Program-made: the position numbers and the translations under genes
The notes under the pieces: model-generated
Database searches by the model: none
Told to the model about the DNA's origin: nothing
Seen by the model: the letters and a program-made list of their open reading frames with translations, nothing else
NCBI GenBank assembly: GCA_002708145.1
Contig: PAOV01000006.1
Coordinates: forward strand, 515 to 15,853
Origin: Chloroflexota bacterium
Lineage (GTDB): Bacteria > Chloroflexota > Dehalococcoidia > Lucifugimonadales > Lucifugimonadaceae
Direction: 5' to 3'
Length of the DNA stretch: 15,339 nucleotides
Shown here: positions 1 through 6,402 of the stretch, in pieces
Position numbering within the stretch: the first letter of the stretch is position 1
Layout: each line of letters opens with the position of its first letter

Positions 1-1184
1 AATATTGATAATACTCCACCAACTATCATTGTTCCACTTGCTCCTATAATTACAGCTAAAAATGCTACTTCCATTTGCCCAATATTATTAGCACTTTGAG
101 CTGCAAATGAATGGGCACTTGATGCTCTACCAATTAGTCTATCTGGGGTAGTTAGCTGAACTATTGTTTGGCGCATAGTCATACCAACCGAATCTGTAGC
201 ACCCAATATAGCTACTATTATTAAACCAATCCAAAAAATTGGATTTAATCCAAATAGAATTAGTCCAAAAGCATATGTCAAAGTAGCGAAAAGTACTATT
301 TTACCTTTACTCTTTATTTTTTCTGTAAACAATACAACTAGTGAACCAAGAACTCCACCAAGCGCATTAGCTGATGCGAGTAAACCTGTACCTTCTGCTC
401 CCATGCCATAAAGACCTTGTGAAAATAAAGGAAATAGCATTCTGTAAAAACTCAATACTGTTACACCTACGTCTAGAAGATATAATCCCGGTAGAATAGG
501 ATGCTTGAAAACGTACACTGCTCCTTCTTTTAATGCAGAATATTGAGATATTTTTTTTATTGTTTTTTCAGGTTTTCCATCAGCCATAATTAATACAGGA
601 GTAATCATACTAATTAATCCAAAAATTGTTCCAACTAAAAATGTTACTGATACTCCAAATTGAACATAAAATATCATAAAAATTAAAGGCGAAACTATCT
701 GTGCAACCTGAAATGATGCTGTTTGTATGGTGACACCTTTGGTCATGTTTTGTTTTGATACTATTCTTGGTAATAATGCTGGTCTTGCAGAATTACCTAA
801 CATATTTACAATGGCTGTCAGACCTGTAGAAATAAAAATCATCCATGGTGCTAAAGTATTAGCGAATGCAGCAAAAGTTAAGAAAAATAGCATAATAAAA
901 GAAAATCCTTGGGTGAATATCATTAATTTTTTTCTATCAAAAATATCTGCTAGTAATCCTCCGTAAATGATCAAAGGCATACTTATTAGTTGAATTACTC
1001 CAAGCAAACCAAGCGCAGCTGCAGATCCAGTTTCATCGTATAGCCATTGAGAGCTCGCTAGGATTCGTAGTTGCATTGCTACAAGCATGCTAATGCCTGA
1101 AACCCATAAAAAAAAGTAATCCCTGCCTAAAATTTTTAGGTCTGTGTAAAAAATATAGAAAATTTGGAAAAATTTAATGTTCAA
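1..1184 (-). CDS. MFS transporter, EntS/MFS_3-like, 3' end cut by window start
   Basis: The frame stays open from the window edge to a stop at 1221-1223 and gives 394 residues of alternating hydrophobic helices and short loops. This fits most of a 12-helix major facilitator of about 410-430 residues. After a short N-terminus comes RDYFFLWVSG (about residues 21-30), which resembles the R-x-F-x-x-LW start of helix 1 in EntS/MFS_3-type exporters. The motif-A loop GGLLADIFDRKK follows at about 75-86. The only in-frame ATGs (1086-1088 and 1074-1076) fall inside helix 1, so the TTG at 1182-1184 is the likely start, although no Shine-Dalgarno is visible. The last tens of residues lie outside the window. 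The gene is divergent from the SDR gene, across an intergenic region that shares a motif with the dehydratase pair. That context suggests uptake or export of a related metabolite, but the substrate cannot be read from sequence. An intact gene rather than a pseudogene is likely. Confidence 0.85.
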   Translation of the reverse strand, partial: MNIKFFQIFYIFYTDLKILGRDYFFLWVSGISMLVAMQLRILASSQWLYDETGSAAALGLLGVIQLISMPLIIYGGLLADIFDRKKLMIFTQGFSFIMLFFLTFAAFANTLAPWMIFISTGLTAIVNMLGNSARPALLPRIVSKQNMTKGVTIQTASFQVAQIVSPLIFMIFYVQFGVSVTFLVGTIFGLISMITPVLIMADGKPEKTIKKISQYSALKEGAVYVFKHPILPGLYLLDVGVTVLSFYRMLFPLFSQGLYGMGAEGTGLLASANALGGVLGSLVVLFTEKIKSKGKIVLFATLTYAFGLILFGLNPIFWIGLIIVAILGATDSVGMTMRQTIVQLTTPDRLIGRASSAHSFAAQSANNIGQMEVAFLAVIIGASGTMIVGGVLSI

Positions 1185-1196
1185 AATTATGTTAGA

Positions 1197-1214
1197 CTTG
1201 AGTACAAAAAATGA
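1197..1214. promoter_or_regulatory. Candidate operator, copy 1, in the MFS/SDR divergent region
   Basis: The plus strand reads CTTGAGTACAAAAAATGA. It matches CTTCAGTACAAATTATGA at 4484-4501 at 15 of 18 positions, including an unbroken AGTACAAA. It lies 12 nt before the proposed MFS start codon and about 65 nt before the SDR start. A TATACT at 1224-1229 could be the -10 of the SDR promoter, and this motif would then cover its poorly conserved -35. Binding by a regulator is inference, because AT-rich intergenic DNA can produce chance matches. Confidence 0.35.
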
Positions 1215-1278
1215 TTGAATTTATATACTCTATCAAATAAGTTAATATTAAAAAAGAATCTTAGTAAGGAATTTATCA

Positions 1279-2097
1279 ATGTACGATGAATTAAATAAAA
1301 AGTCAGTATTAGTAACTGGTGGCGGCCTAGGTATAGGGGAAGCAACAGCTAAAGCTTTTGCAGCTGAAGGTTCAAATGTCACTATCTTTGATATAGACAA
1401 AACAGCAGGCGAAAAAACAGCTAAAGAAATTAAAAAATCTGGTGGTAGTGCTATATTTTTCCATGGAGATGCTAGCAAGTCAGAAGATTGTTTAGGTGCT
1501 GTAAATATGGCAATTAATCATTATAAATCTCTTTCTATACTATTTAATAATGTTGCTATTCAACCTCCTGATTCTTATCTTAATGCAGTGGAATTACCTG
1601 AAGAAATGTGGGACAAAATAATTAATATAAATCTGAAAAGTAGATATCTAATGGCAAAGTTTTCAATTCCCCATATGAAAAAACTGGGTCAAGGCGTGAT
1701 AATATCGGTTGCTAGTGTTCAAGGGTTGCAATCAATGCCTCTTGTACCTGCATATGCAGCATCTAAAGGAGGAGATCTCTCTCTAATGAGACAAATGTCT
1801 TTAGATTTTGCTAGTGATAATATTCGTTTTGCTTCGATAAATCCAGGAACGATAGAAACTCCTATGGTATTTAATGCTCTTGAAGGAACTGGTGAAAATA
1901 TTGAAGACGGGCTAATAAATTCTGCAGCAGCTCATCCTTTGGGAAGAAATGGTAAACCAGAAGAAATAGCTAAAATGGCACTTTTCTTATCAAGTGACAA
2001 TGCTCAATTTATTACAGGATCTCACTTCAATGTGGATGGTGGTATGATGGCTAAGGGTGCATGGGCTGATGAAGTTGGAGCATCAGGATCAAATTAG
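1279..2097 (+). CDS. Short-chain dehydrogenase/reductase (SDR), classical type
   Basis: A 272-residue cytosolic NAD(P)-dependent oxidoreductase, slightly longer than the usual 250. The Rossmann glycine motif TGGGLGIG lies at 13-20, and Asp38 at the end of the second strand favours NAD over NADP. The usual NNAG is NNVA here (90-93). The catalytic tetrad is complete: Asn118, Ser146 (in ISVASVQG), Tyr159 and Lys163 (YAASK). The proline-glycine after strand 6 (NPGTIETP) and a C-terminal GSHFNVDGG are also typical. The ATG is supported by AAGGA at 1266-1270, 8 nt upstream. The gene is divergent from the MFS gene and converges on the dehydratase genes 10 nt beyond its stop. By context it may oxidise a hydroxyl of the same sugar-acid-like compound handled by the neighbouring dehydratases, in the manner of a sugar dehydrogenase. 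The substrate is not determined by the sequence. Confidence 0.93.
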   Translation: MYDELNKKSVLVTGGGLGIGEATAKAFAAEGSNVTIFDIDKTAGEKTAKEIKKSGGSAIFFHGDASKSEDCLGAVNMAINHYKSLSILFNNVAIQPPDSYLNAVELPEEMWDKIININLKSRYLMAKFSIPHMKKLGQGVIISVASVQGLQSMPLVPAYAASKGGDLSLMRQMSLDFASDNIRFASINPGTIETPMVFNALEGTGENIEDGLINSAAAHPLGRNGKPEEIAKMALFLSSDNAQFITGSHFNVDGGMMAKGAWADEVGASGSN

Positions 2098-2107
2098 TCT
2101 ATTACAT

Positions 2108-3250
2108 CTAAATATAAGCAATTGAGTTGTCTGGGTAAACCTTGTCACCCCTGTGCCATGATTTTTTGTAAGGATATTTTTTGAAAAATTCATAATTAAT
2201 ATCAATACCTAATCCTGGTCCTTCAGGCAAATTATAAAATCCATCAATCACTTCAGGAAAATTTGTCACTGATTCAATCTCATTTTCTTTATAAATTCTA
2301 GTTTCTTGTATAAGAAAATTAGAAGTTGCTGTATCAAAATGTAGATTTGCAGTAGTTGCCAATGGTCCCATTGGATTATGAGGTGCTATAGTAAGATCAT
2401 GGGCTTCAGCCATGAATGCAATTTTTCTCATTTCAGTAATACCTCCAACTATACACAATTCTGGCTGCAGTATATCAACTGCATTTTCTCTAATTAAATC
2501 CCAAAGTTCAAATTTTGTATATAGGCACTCGCCAGTTGCTAGCTTGCATCTCATTTTTTCTCTTAATTTTCCCATTTCATATCTATTTTCCATCCTGATA
2601 GGTTCTTCAACAAACCATGGGTCAAACTCCATTAAAACATCTGATAATTCTAGGACTCTTATAGGTTCAAAAATAGCTGCATGAGCATCAAAGCCTACAT
2701 CTATTTTGTCTCCAACGGCATTTCTAATCGCCATAAACCTTTTTCTTGCATCTCTAAGAGCTTGGTTCCAGGTCATATTTCTCCAATCTGGATTAAATGG
2801 GCTTGTTTTTAATGCTGTAAAGCCCTTATCTACATATTTTTTGGCATCATCCGCAAGCTCATTAGGAGTAGATCCATGAATATCAAAATACGCTCTTATT
2901 TTGTCCCTATATTTACCACCTAATAATTCATATATAGGCATATTAAGGTGTTTTCCTTTTATGTCCCACAAACTTTGATCTATTCCTGAGAGTGCAGATA
3001 ACCCTGAAGAGCCAATAGGAAATCTTGCGCCTTGGTAACATAAAGCCCAATTTCGTTCTATTTCCAAAGCATTTTGACCAATTAATTGCTCAGCAAAATA
3101 TTCGACCCAGGCTGGGGCTGCTTTATCAGGTCCAACATGATAAATTTCCCCAACTCCATAAAGCCCTGACTCAGTATGTGTTCTTACATATACAAGATTT
3201 CCATTATTTTTGTGAGTTGATAAAAGACACTCTATTTTTGTTATTTTCAT
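2108..3250 (-). CDS. Enolase-superfamily dehydratase, galactonate dehydratase (DgoD)-like, paralog 1
   Basis: A 380-residue mandelate racemase/muconate lactonising-type enzyme with an N-terminal capping domain (about 1-120) and a barrel domain. Metal ligands are visible as Asp188 (in GFDAH), Glu215 (VEEP) and Glu241 (TGECLY). His190, two residues after the Asp, and His291 (IAPHNPMGP) match the acid/base histidine pair of D-galactonate dehydratase. QPELCIVGGITE and the C-terminal PDNSIA also fit that subfamily. Expected chemistry is metal-assisted abstraction of a proton alpha to a carboxylate followed by loss of water from a sugar acid; the actual substrate is unknown. The start ATG has GAGG at 3259-3262, 8 nt upstream. 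It is the second gene of a pair, 24 nt after a paralog, and its stop faces that of the SDR gene. No aldolase or sugar-acid kinase that would complete a pathway is present in the window. Confidence 0.9.
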   Translation of the reverse strand: MKITKIECLLSTHKNNGNLVYVRTHTESGLYGVGEIYHVGPDKAAPAWVEYFAEQLIGQNALEIERNWALCYQGARFPIGSSGLSALSGIDQSLWDIKGKHLNMPIYELLGGKYRDKIRAYFDIHGSTPNELADDAKKYVDKGFTALKTSPFNPDWRNMTWNQALRDARKRFMAIRNAVGDKIDVGFDAHAAIFEPIRVLELSDVLMEFDPWFVEEPIRMENRYEMGKLREKMRCKLATGECLYTKFELWDLIRENAVDILQPELCIVGGITEMRKIAFMAEAHDLTIAPHNPMGPLATTANLHFDTATSNFLIQETRIYKENEIESVTNFPEVIDGFYNLPEGPGLGIDINYEFFKKYPYKKSWHRGDKVYPDNSIAYI

Positions 3251-3274
3251 TTACTTAACCTCATCACTAATAAT

Positions 3275-4414
3275 TTATAAAAATCCTGGCGATCCATCTT
3301 GATAATTCTTAAAACCTCTATCCCAGTTCATTGGGGGGTTTTTTGATATTTCTCTATGATTTAAGCTCATGCCAATTCCAGGAGATTTTGGTAGTTCAAA
3401 AAATCCATTAATAGGAAACCAATCTTCGTTTATAAATTTTGATTTTTTCTTTTTATTATCTCCGTGCCATTCTAGTATTACAAAATTATTGATTGAAGCA
3501 GCATGATGAACACTTGCTGCTGTACTGATTAAACCTAATGGATTATGTGGGGCAACCGTTATGTAATGTGCTTCTGCAATAGCTGCAATTTTCTTTGCCT
3601 CTAAAAGTCCACCACAGCAAAGTAAATCTGGTTGAATGATATCCACTGCATTTGAATTCATAAGCTCTGTGAATCTATGTATTCCATATAAATTTTCGCC
3701 TGTAGCAAGAGCAACTCTAATATTATTTTTTATTTCTTTACTTGATTTTACAAAATCTGCTCTCGCTGGTTCTTCAACAAACATTAGATTATATTTTTCT
3801 AAAATATTGGAAAGCTCAATTGATTTAGAAGGTTCGGGAATAGAGGTATGAAAATCAACTGCAAGATCTACATCTTCTCCAATAATATTTCTTATAACGC
3901 TAAGGCGCTTATCAGACTCCCTTATTGCCTCTATCCAATTTAGAGTTCTCCAGTATGAGGGTAGGGGGCTTGTTTTGAATGCAGAGTATCCATCATCAAT
4001 CAATGACAATGCATGATTTCCGACTTCTTCAGCAGAGTCGCCATAAACTGCATGATACACTCTGACTTTATTTCTAGTTGCTCCGCCTAATAAAGAATAT
4101 ACAGGTTGATTGGTATCTTTTCCTAGAATGTCCCATAATGCTATATCAATACCAGAAAGAGCAGACCATCCCACTTGTCCGAGTGGGAACCTAAGATTAT
4201 TTTTTGCTCGACGTAAAAGCCATTCTATTCTTTTTGGATCCTCGCCAATAAACCATGGTTTTATTTCTTCTATAAATGAAATAACAGATTTATCAGGCCC
4301 AATAGAATAACATTCACCAGTACCAGTAATTCCATCTTTAGTTGTAATTTCTATGAATAAGTTATTTCTTGCTCCATCAGAAGCATGAAAAATATCAATA
4401 TTTTTAATAATCAT
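3275..4414 (-). CDS. Enolase-superfamily dehydratase, galactonate dehydratase-like, paralog 2
   Basis: A 379-residue paralog of the downstream neighbour with the same layout. From the Met at 4412-4414, metal ligands are Asp187 (AVDFH), Glu214 (VEEP) and Glu240 (TGENLY), and the catalytic histidines are His189 and His290 (VAPHNPLG). The DFH triplet equals that of E. coli DgoD. A GTG at 4430-4432 in the same frame would add six residues. I prefer the ATG because MIIKNIDIF aligns with the start MKITKIECL of the paralog; neither start has a clear Shine-Dalgarno. The paralogs differ near the active site (Asn versus Cys after the third metal Glu, IPEP versus IFEP after the first His). They may therefore act on related but different acids. 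It is the first gene of a two-gene unit, read from the AT-rich region to its right. Confidence 0.9.
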   Translation of the reverse strand: MIIKNIDIFHASDGARNNLFIEITTKDGITGTGECYSIGPDKSVISFIEEIKPWFIGEDPKRIEWLLRRAKNNLRFPLGQVGWSALSGIDIALWDILGKDTNQPVYSLLGGATRNKVRVYHAVYGDSAEEVGNHALSLIDDGYSAFKTSPLPSYWRTLNWIEAIRESDKRLSVIRNIIGEDVDLAVDFHTSIPEPSKSIELSNILEKYNLMFVEEPARADFVKSSKEIKNNIRVALATGENLYGIHRFTELMNSNAVDIIQPDLLCCGGLLEAKKIAAIAEAHYITVAPHNPLGLISTAASVHHAASINNFVILEWHGDNKKKKSKFINEDWFPINGFFELPKSPGIGMSLNHREISKNPPMNWDRGFKNYQDGSPGFL

Positions 4415-4483
4415 AATAAAAAAATTTAGCACTTATGAATAATTTTGTCACTATATAAATACCTTTATAAAGTTGTTTTTATG

Positions 4484-4501
4484 CTTCAGTACAAATTATG
4501 A
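4484..4501. promoter_or_regulatory. Candidate operator, copy 2, upstream of the dehydratase pair
   Basis: CTTCAGTACAAATTATGA matches the 1197-1214 element at 15 of 18 positions. It starts 69 nt before the preferred dehydratase start codon and overlaps the best leftward -10 (CATAAT on the minus strand, 4495-4500), so a protein bound here could block that promoter. Orientation relative to the leftward gene is the same as at the MFS gene. The regulatory role is inferred. Confidence 0.35.
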
Positions 4502-4525
4502 AGTAAAATTACAAAGCATTACAAA
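4490..4525. repeat. Three TACAAA boxes in helical phase
   Basis: TACAAA begins at 4490, 4510 and 4520, so the copies lie two turns and one turn of the helix apart, on the same DNA face. The latter two are part of a longer ATTACAAA repeat (4508-4515 and 4518-4525). They overlap the proposed dehydratase promoter and could be binding sites for a regulator. Confidence 0.35.
4495..4524 (-). promoter_or_regulatory. Putative sigma-70-type promoter of the dehydratase pair
   Basis: On the minus strand, TTGTAA (4519-4524) and CATAAT (4495-4500) are separated by 18 bp, a near-standard arrangement. The -10 matches consensus at five of six positions and the -35 at four of six. The predicted transcript starts near 4488 and has a leader of about 75 nt. 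In DNA this AT-rich, chance matches are common. Confidence 0.4.
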
Positions 4526-4642
4526 CTAATTATAACACTAAAAATAAGATCTCTAGTAAATAAAAAAAATAAATTTCTTAAAATTTATTATCTGTTGAAA
4601 ATATATTACTTATTCTAAAAAACCATCATAAAATAAAGAATA

Positions 4643-4726
4643 TTTAAAAATATATAAATTAATTTAAAAATATTAAATATTATAGAAATTTAGTAGCTTT
4701 TATAGTTAAAAAGATTAAATATTATA
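4643..4726. repeat. Short AT-rich direct repeats with phased A-tracts
   Basis: TTTAAAAATAT occurs at 4643-4653 and 4663-4673, exactly 20 bp apart, placing two A5 tracts in helical phase. ATTAAATATTATA occurs at 4672-4684 and 4714-4726, 42 bp apart. Phased A-tracts tend to bend DNA, and they lie just upstream of the orphan-gene promoter. Low complexity makes chance origin quite possible. Confidence 0.35.
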
Positions 4727-4745
4727 AGTCTTTAGTATAAACAAC

Positions 4746-4774
4746 TTGTTTTTATCTTTTATATAAGATAATAT
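4746..4774 (+). promoter_or_regulatory. Putative promoter of the 223-residue orphan gene
   Basis: TTGTTT (4746-4751) and TAATAT (4769-4774) are separated by 17 bp. The predicted start lies near 4781, giving a short leader of about 23 nt before the ATG at 4804. An overlapping GATAAT at 4767-4772 would give a 15-bp spacer. Confidence 0.4.
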
Positions 4775-4803
4775 AGGGATTAAATAAAGATTAAAATCAT
4801 ATA

Positions 4804-5475
4804 ATGCCAAAAATTAATCAATATAGTTATCCAGAATATCCATTGGAGAGTTCTATTATCGTAATCAAGGATATTTATAACAATTTTGCTGGAGAGGTGT
4901 CTAGATCTGCTTTAGCATCACTTATGTCTATGTCTGAGCGTGGGGGGGCTTTTACAGACAGATTAGCTTCATTAAAAATATGGAAACTATTAGAGGGTAA
5001 GAGCAAGCTCAGAGTTACGGCTGATGCGGTAAATATAATTACTTCTTCTAATCCTAATGAAATAATTGCAGACTTAATACTTAGAATTCCGTTGTTTAAT
5101 GAAATTTCATCAAGAGTTAATATTTTAGGGGGTAGTTACACTAAAGAGCAAATAAAAATTATAATCAGTGATATTTCTTCTGCTTCAATCGATGATTACG
5201 ATTCCAAATTAAATCATATTTATACTATTTTTGATCAAATTTCTAGTTATGTTTGTTCAAAAAATATTACTAGTCAAAACTTAAAAACATCATTAAAAGA
5301 TGCGAAATTAAAAGTTCAATTTAATGATTTGACTATTGAGTCCGAGCTAAATATTTCAAATATTGATACAGCATTGATTTCATTATGGAGTAAAAGATCT
5401 GAGTTAGAAGTTAATACAGGTAGTTCAAAAATTTCTCCTATAGAAATTATTATAAGAAATAAAATAAATATTTAA
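4804..5475 (+). CDS. Unrecognised 223-residue protein, winged-helix-like N-terminus
   Basis: I cannot name this protein. Residues about 12-95 have the rhythm of a winged helix: a helix starting YPLESSIIVIKDIYNNFAG, a turn and second helix (VSRSALASLMSMS), then ERGGAFTDRLASLKIWKLLEG followed by a short basic strand and LRVTADAVNII. This resembles the DUF5343-like wing domains found in many orphan prokaryotic proteins; the assignment is by pattern only. The C-terminal half (about 100-223) is polar and Ser/Ile/Lys-rich, with no recognised motif, signal peptide or membrane helix. No Shine-Dalgarno precedes the ATG, and the predicted leader is very short. It stands alone, and its stop overlaps the stop of the convergent operon by 4 nt. 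A DNA-binding regulator of unknown target is a reasonable guess. That it is a real gene is supported by its length and by the tight convergent junction. Confidence 0.75.
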   Translation: MPKINQYSYPEYPLESSIIVIKDIYNNFAGEVSRSALASLMSMSERGGAFTDRLASLKIWKLLEGKSKLRVTADAVNIITSSNPNEIIADLILRIPLFNEISSRVNILGGSYTKEQIKIIISDISSASIDDYDSKLNHIYTIFDQISSYVCSKNITSQNLKTSLKDAKLKVQFNDLTIESELNISNIDTALISLWSKRSELEVNTGSSKISPIEIIIRNKINI

Positions 5476-6401
5476 GGTTTCAAAAGTACCGATGTTGTAT
5501 TTTTATTTTTGTAAAGATCATATGCATTTATAGAATCTTGTATTGGAATAACGTGAGAAACTAATGATGTTAATTCAATATTTTTTGTCAATAATTTTTG
5601 TATCAATATTTTTATTTCTTTTGTAGTAGCCCATTTTGACATGAATACTTGATTTTTTTTCAAATCTAATTTTCCTAGAAATAATTCAGCAGATTCCTTT
5701 TCAAGAAATATAATTTTTTTGAAATTATTTTTTTTTATTATTTTAATAAGATCATTTTGATTTTCTATTAATCCAACTATTAGTACTTCGGATTTTGGAA
5801 TTTTTGAATAAAATATTTCAATCACTAAATTTTTAAATATTTTATTTTTTTTTAAATTTTTTTCTATGGCAAAAATTTGTATATTTGATTGATTTTTTAA
5901 GGAATGGATTGCTGCGATAGTACTATTGTAAAAACCATAAACAATAAATGAATTAAAATTAGAGAAATTTTGTTTAAAATTTTCTAAAGTATAAAATCCT
6001 GATAAATAATCTCCTCCAAGTAGTACAGCTCTTTCTTCTATAGCTGGAGTAATTTTTACAAGGCTTTTGTCAGCATAAGGAACTTTAACATATTCAGCAT
6101 GGCCACCAGGTAATTTTGTTGTTCCAAAAAACAAGTCTTTATTATCTTCTAATTTTGAGTTATTAATTACTAAATCATTTATATCGAATTTACTAACATC
6201 TGATCCAATTTCGACAATATATCCAGCAAATTCTGAACCAGGAACAAAACTTGATGATTTTGAATTAATCTGAAAGAAGCGATCTCTTTCAGATATGGTT
6301 GTGGTTGTCACCATAACTATAGCTTCGTGTGCTTGATTTATTTCTGGCCGTTCAGCTTCTATAATATTTACATTATTTTTTATGATATTTATACATAGCA
6401 T
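5472..6401 (-). CDS. Zinc-less, diverged alcohol dehydrogenase-like (MDR) protein
   Basis: A 309-residue medium-chain dehydrogenase/reductase relative, shorter than the usual 340-380. The GroES-like part is clear: PGSEFAGYIVEIGSDVSKFDINDLVI at about 54-79 follows the P-G-H-E-x-x-G...V-x-x-x-G-D-x-V pattern, and LPGGHAEYV (98-105) fits the end of that domain. The C-terminal SHVIPIQDSINAYDLYK (282-298) is also typical. Key zinc features are missing: Ser or Thr occupies the catalytic Cys region, Ser56 replaces the His of GHE, and the four structural cysteines are absent from the lobe at 80-97. The nucleotide-binding glycines are also eroded (VYGFYNSTIAA at 154-164). It may use an unusual cofactor mode or have lost dehydrogenase activity. 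It starts 1 nt after the uvrC stop, so translation is probably coupled; no Shine-Dalgarno is seen. Stops overlap tail-to-tail with the orphan gene. Confidence 0.75.
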   Translation of the reverse strand: MLCINIIKNNVNIIEAERPEINQAHEAIVMVTTTTISERDRFFQINSKSSSFVPGSEFAGYIVEIGSDVSKFDINDLVINNSKLEDNKDLFFGTTKLPGGHAEYVKVPYADKSLVKITPAIEERAVLLGGDYLSGFYTLENFKQNFSNFNSFIVYGFYNSTIAAIHSLKNQSNIQIFAIEKNLKKNKIFKNLVIEIFYSKIPKSEVLIVGLIENQNDLIKIIKKNNFKKIIFLEKESAELFLGKLDLKKNQVFMSKWATTKEIKILIQKLLTKNIELTSLVSHVIPIQDSINAYDLYKNKNTTSVLLKP

Positions 6402-6402
6402 T

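Larger units (their letters stand above)
4415..4803. other. AT-rich intergenic region (389 nt)
   Basis: No credible gene is present; all frames are broken by frequent stops. The region separates the leftward dehydratase pair from the rightward orphan gene. It contains promoter-like elements in both directions, three TACAAA boxes spaced 20 and 10 bp, two sets of short direct repeats with A-tracts, and a 12-bp perfect palindrome at 4655-4666 (TAAATTAATTTA). No hairpin with a T-run that would make a convincing terminator was found. Confidence 0.6.

Noticed and set aside
727..966. Rightward open frame of 79 codons
   Set aside because: It lies entirely antisense within the MFS gene, whose frame gives convincing membrane helices and motif A.
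1..1184. MFS gene as a pseudogene because it has no long ATG-started frame
   Set aside because: The frame is uninterrupted for 394 codons; the gene simply runs off the window edge and probably starts with TTG.
2412..2684. Rightward open frames inside the dehydratase genes (also 3025-3258, 3636-3851, 4110-4310)
   Set aside because: They are antisense to genes with complete catalytic motifs, have no ribosome sites and resemble no family.
4430..4432. GTG start for dehydratase paralog 2
   Set aside because: The ATG 18 nt downstream aligns with the start of the paralog, and there is no Shine-Dalgarno before the GTG.
4827..4835. TTATCCAGA, one mismatch from a DnaA box, beside AT-rich DNA with repeats, as a possible origin
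   Set aside because: It is a single site inside the orphan coding region, with no cluster of boxes and no dnaA, dnaN or gyrase genes nearby.
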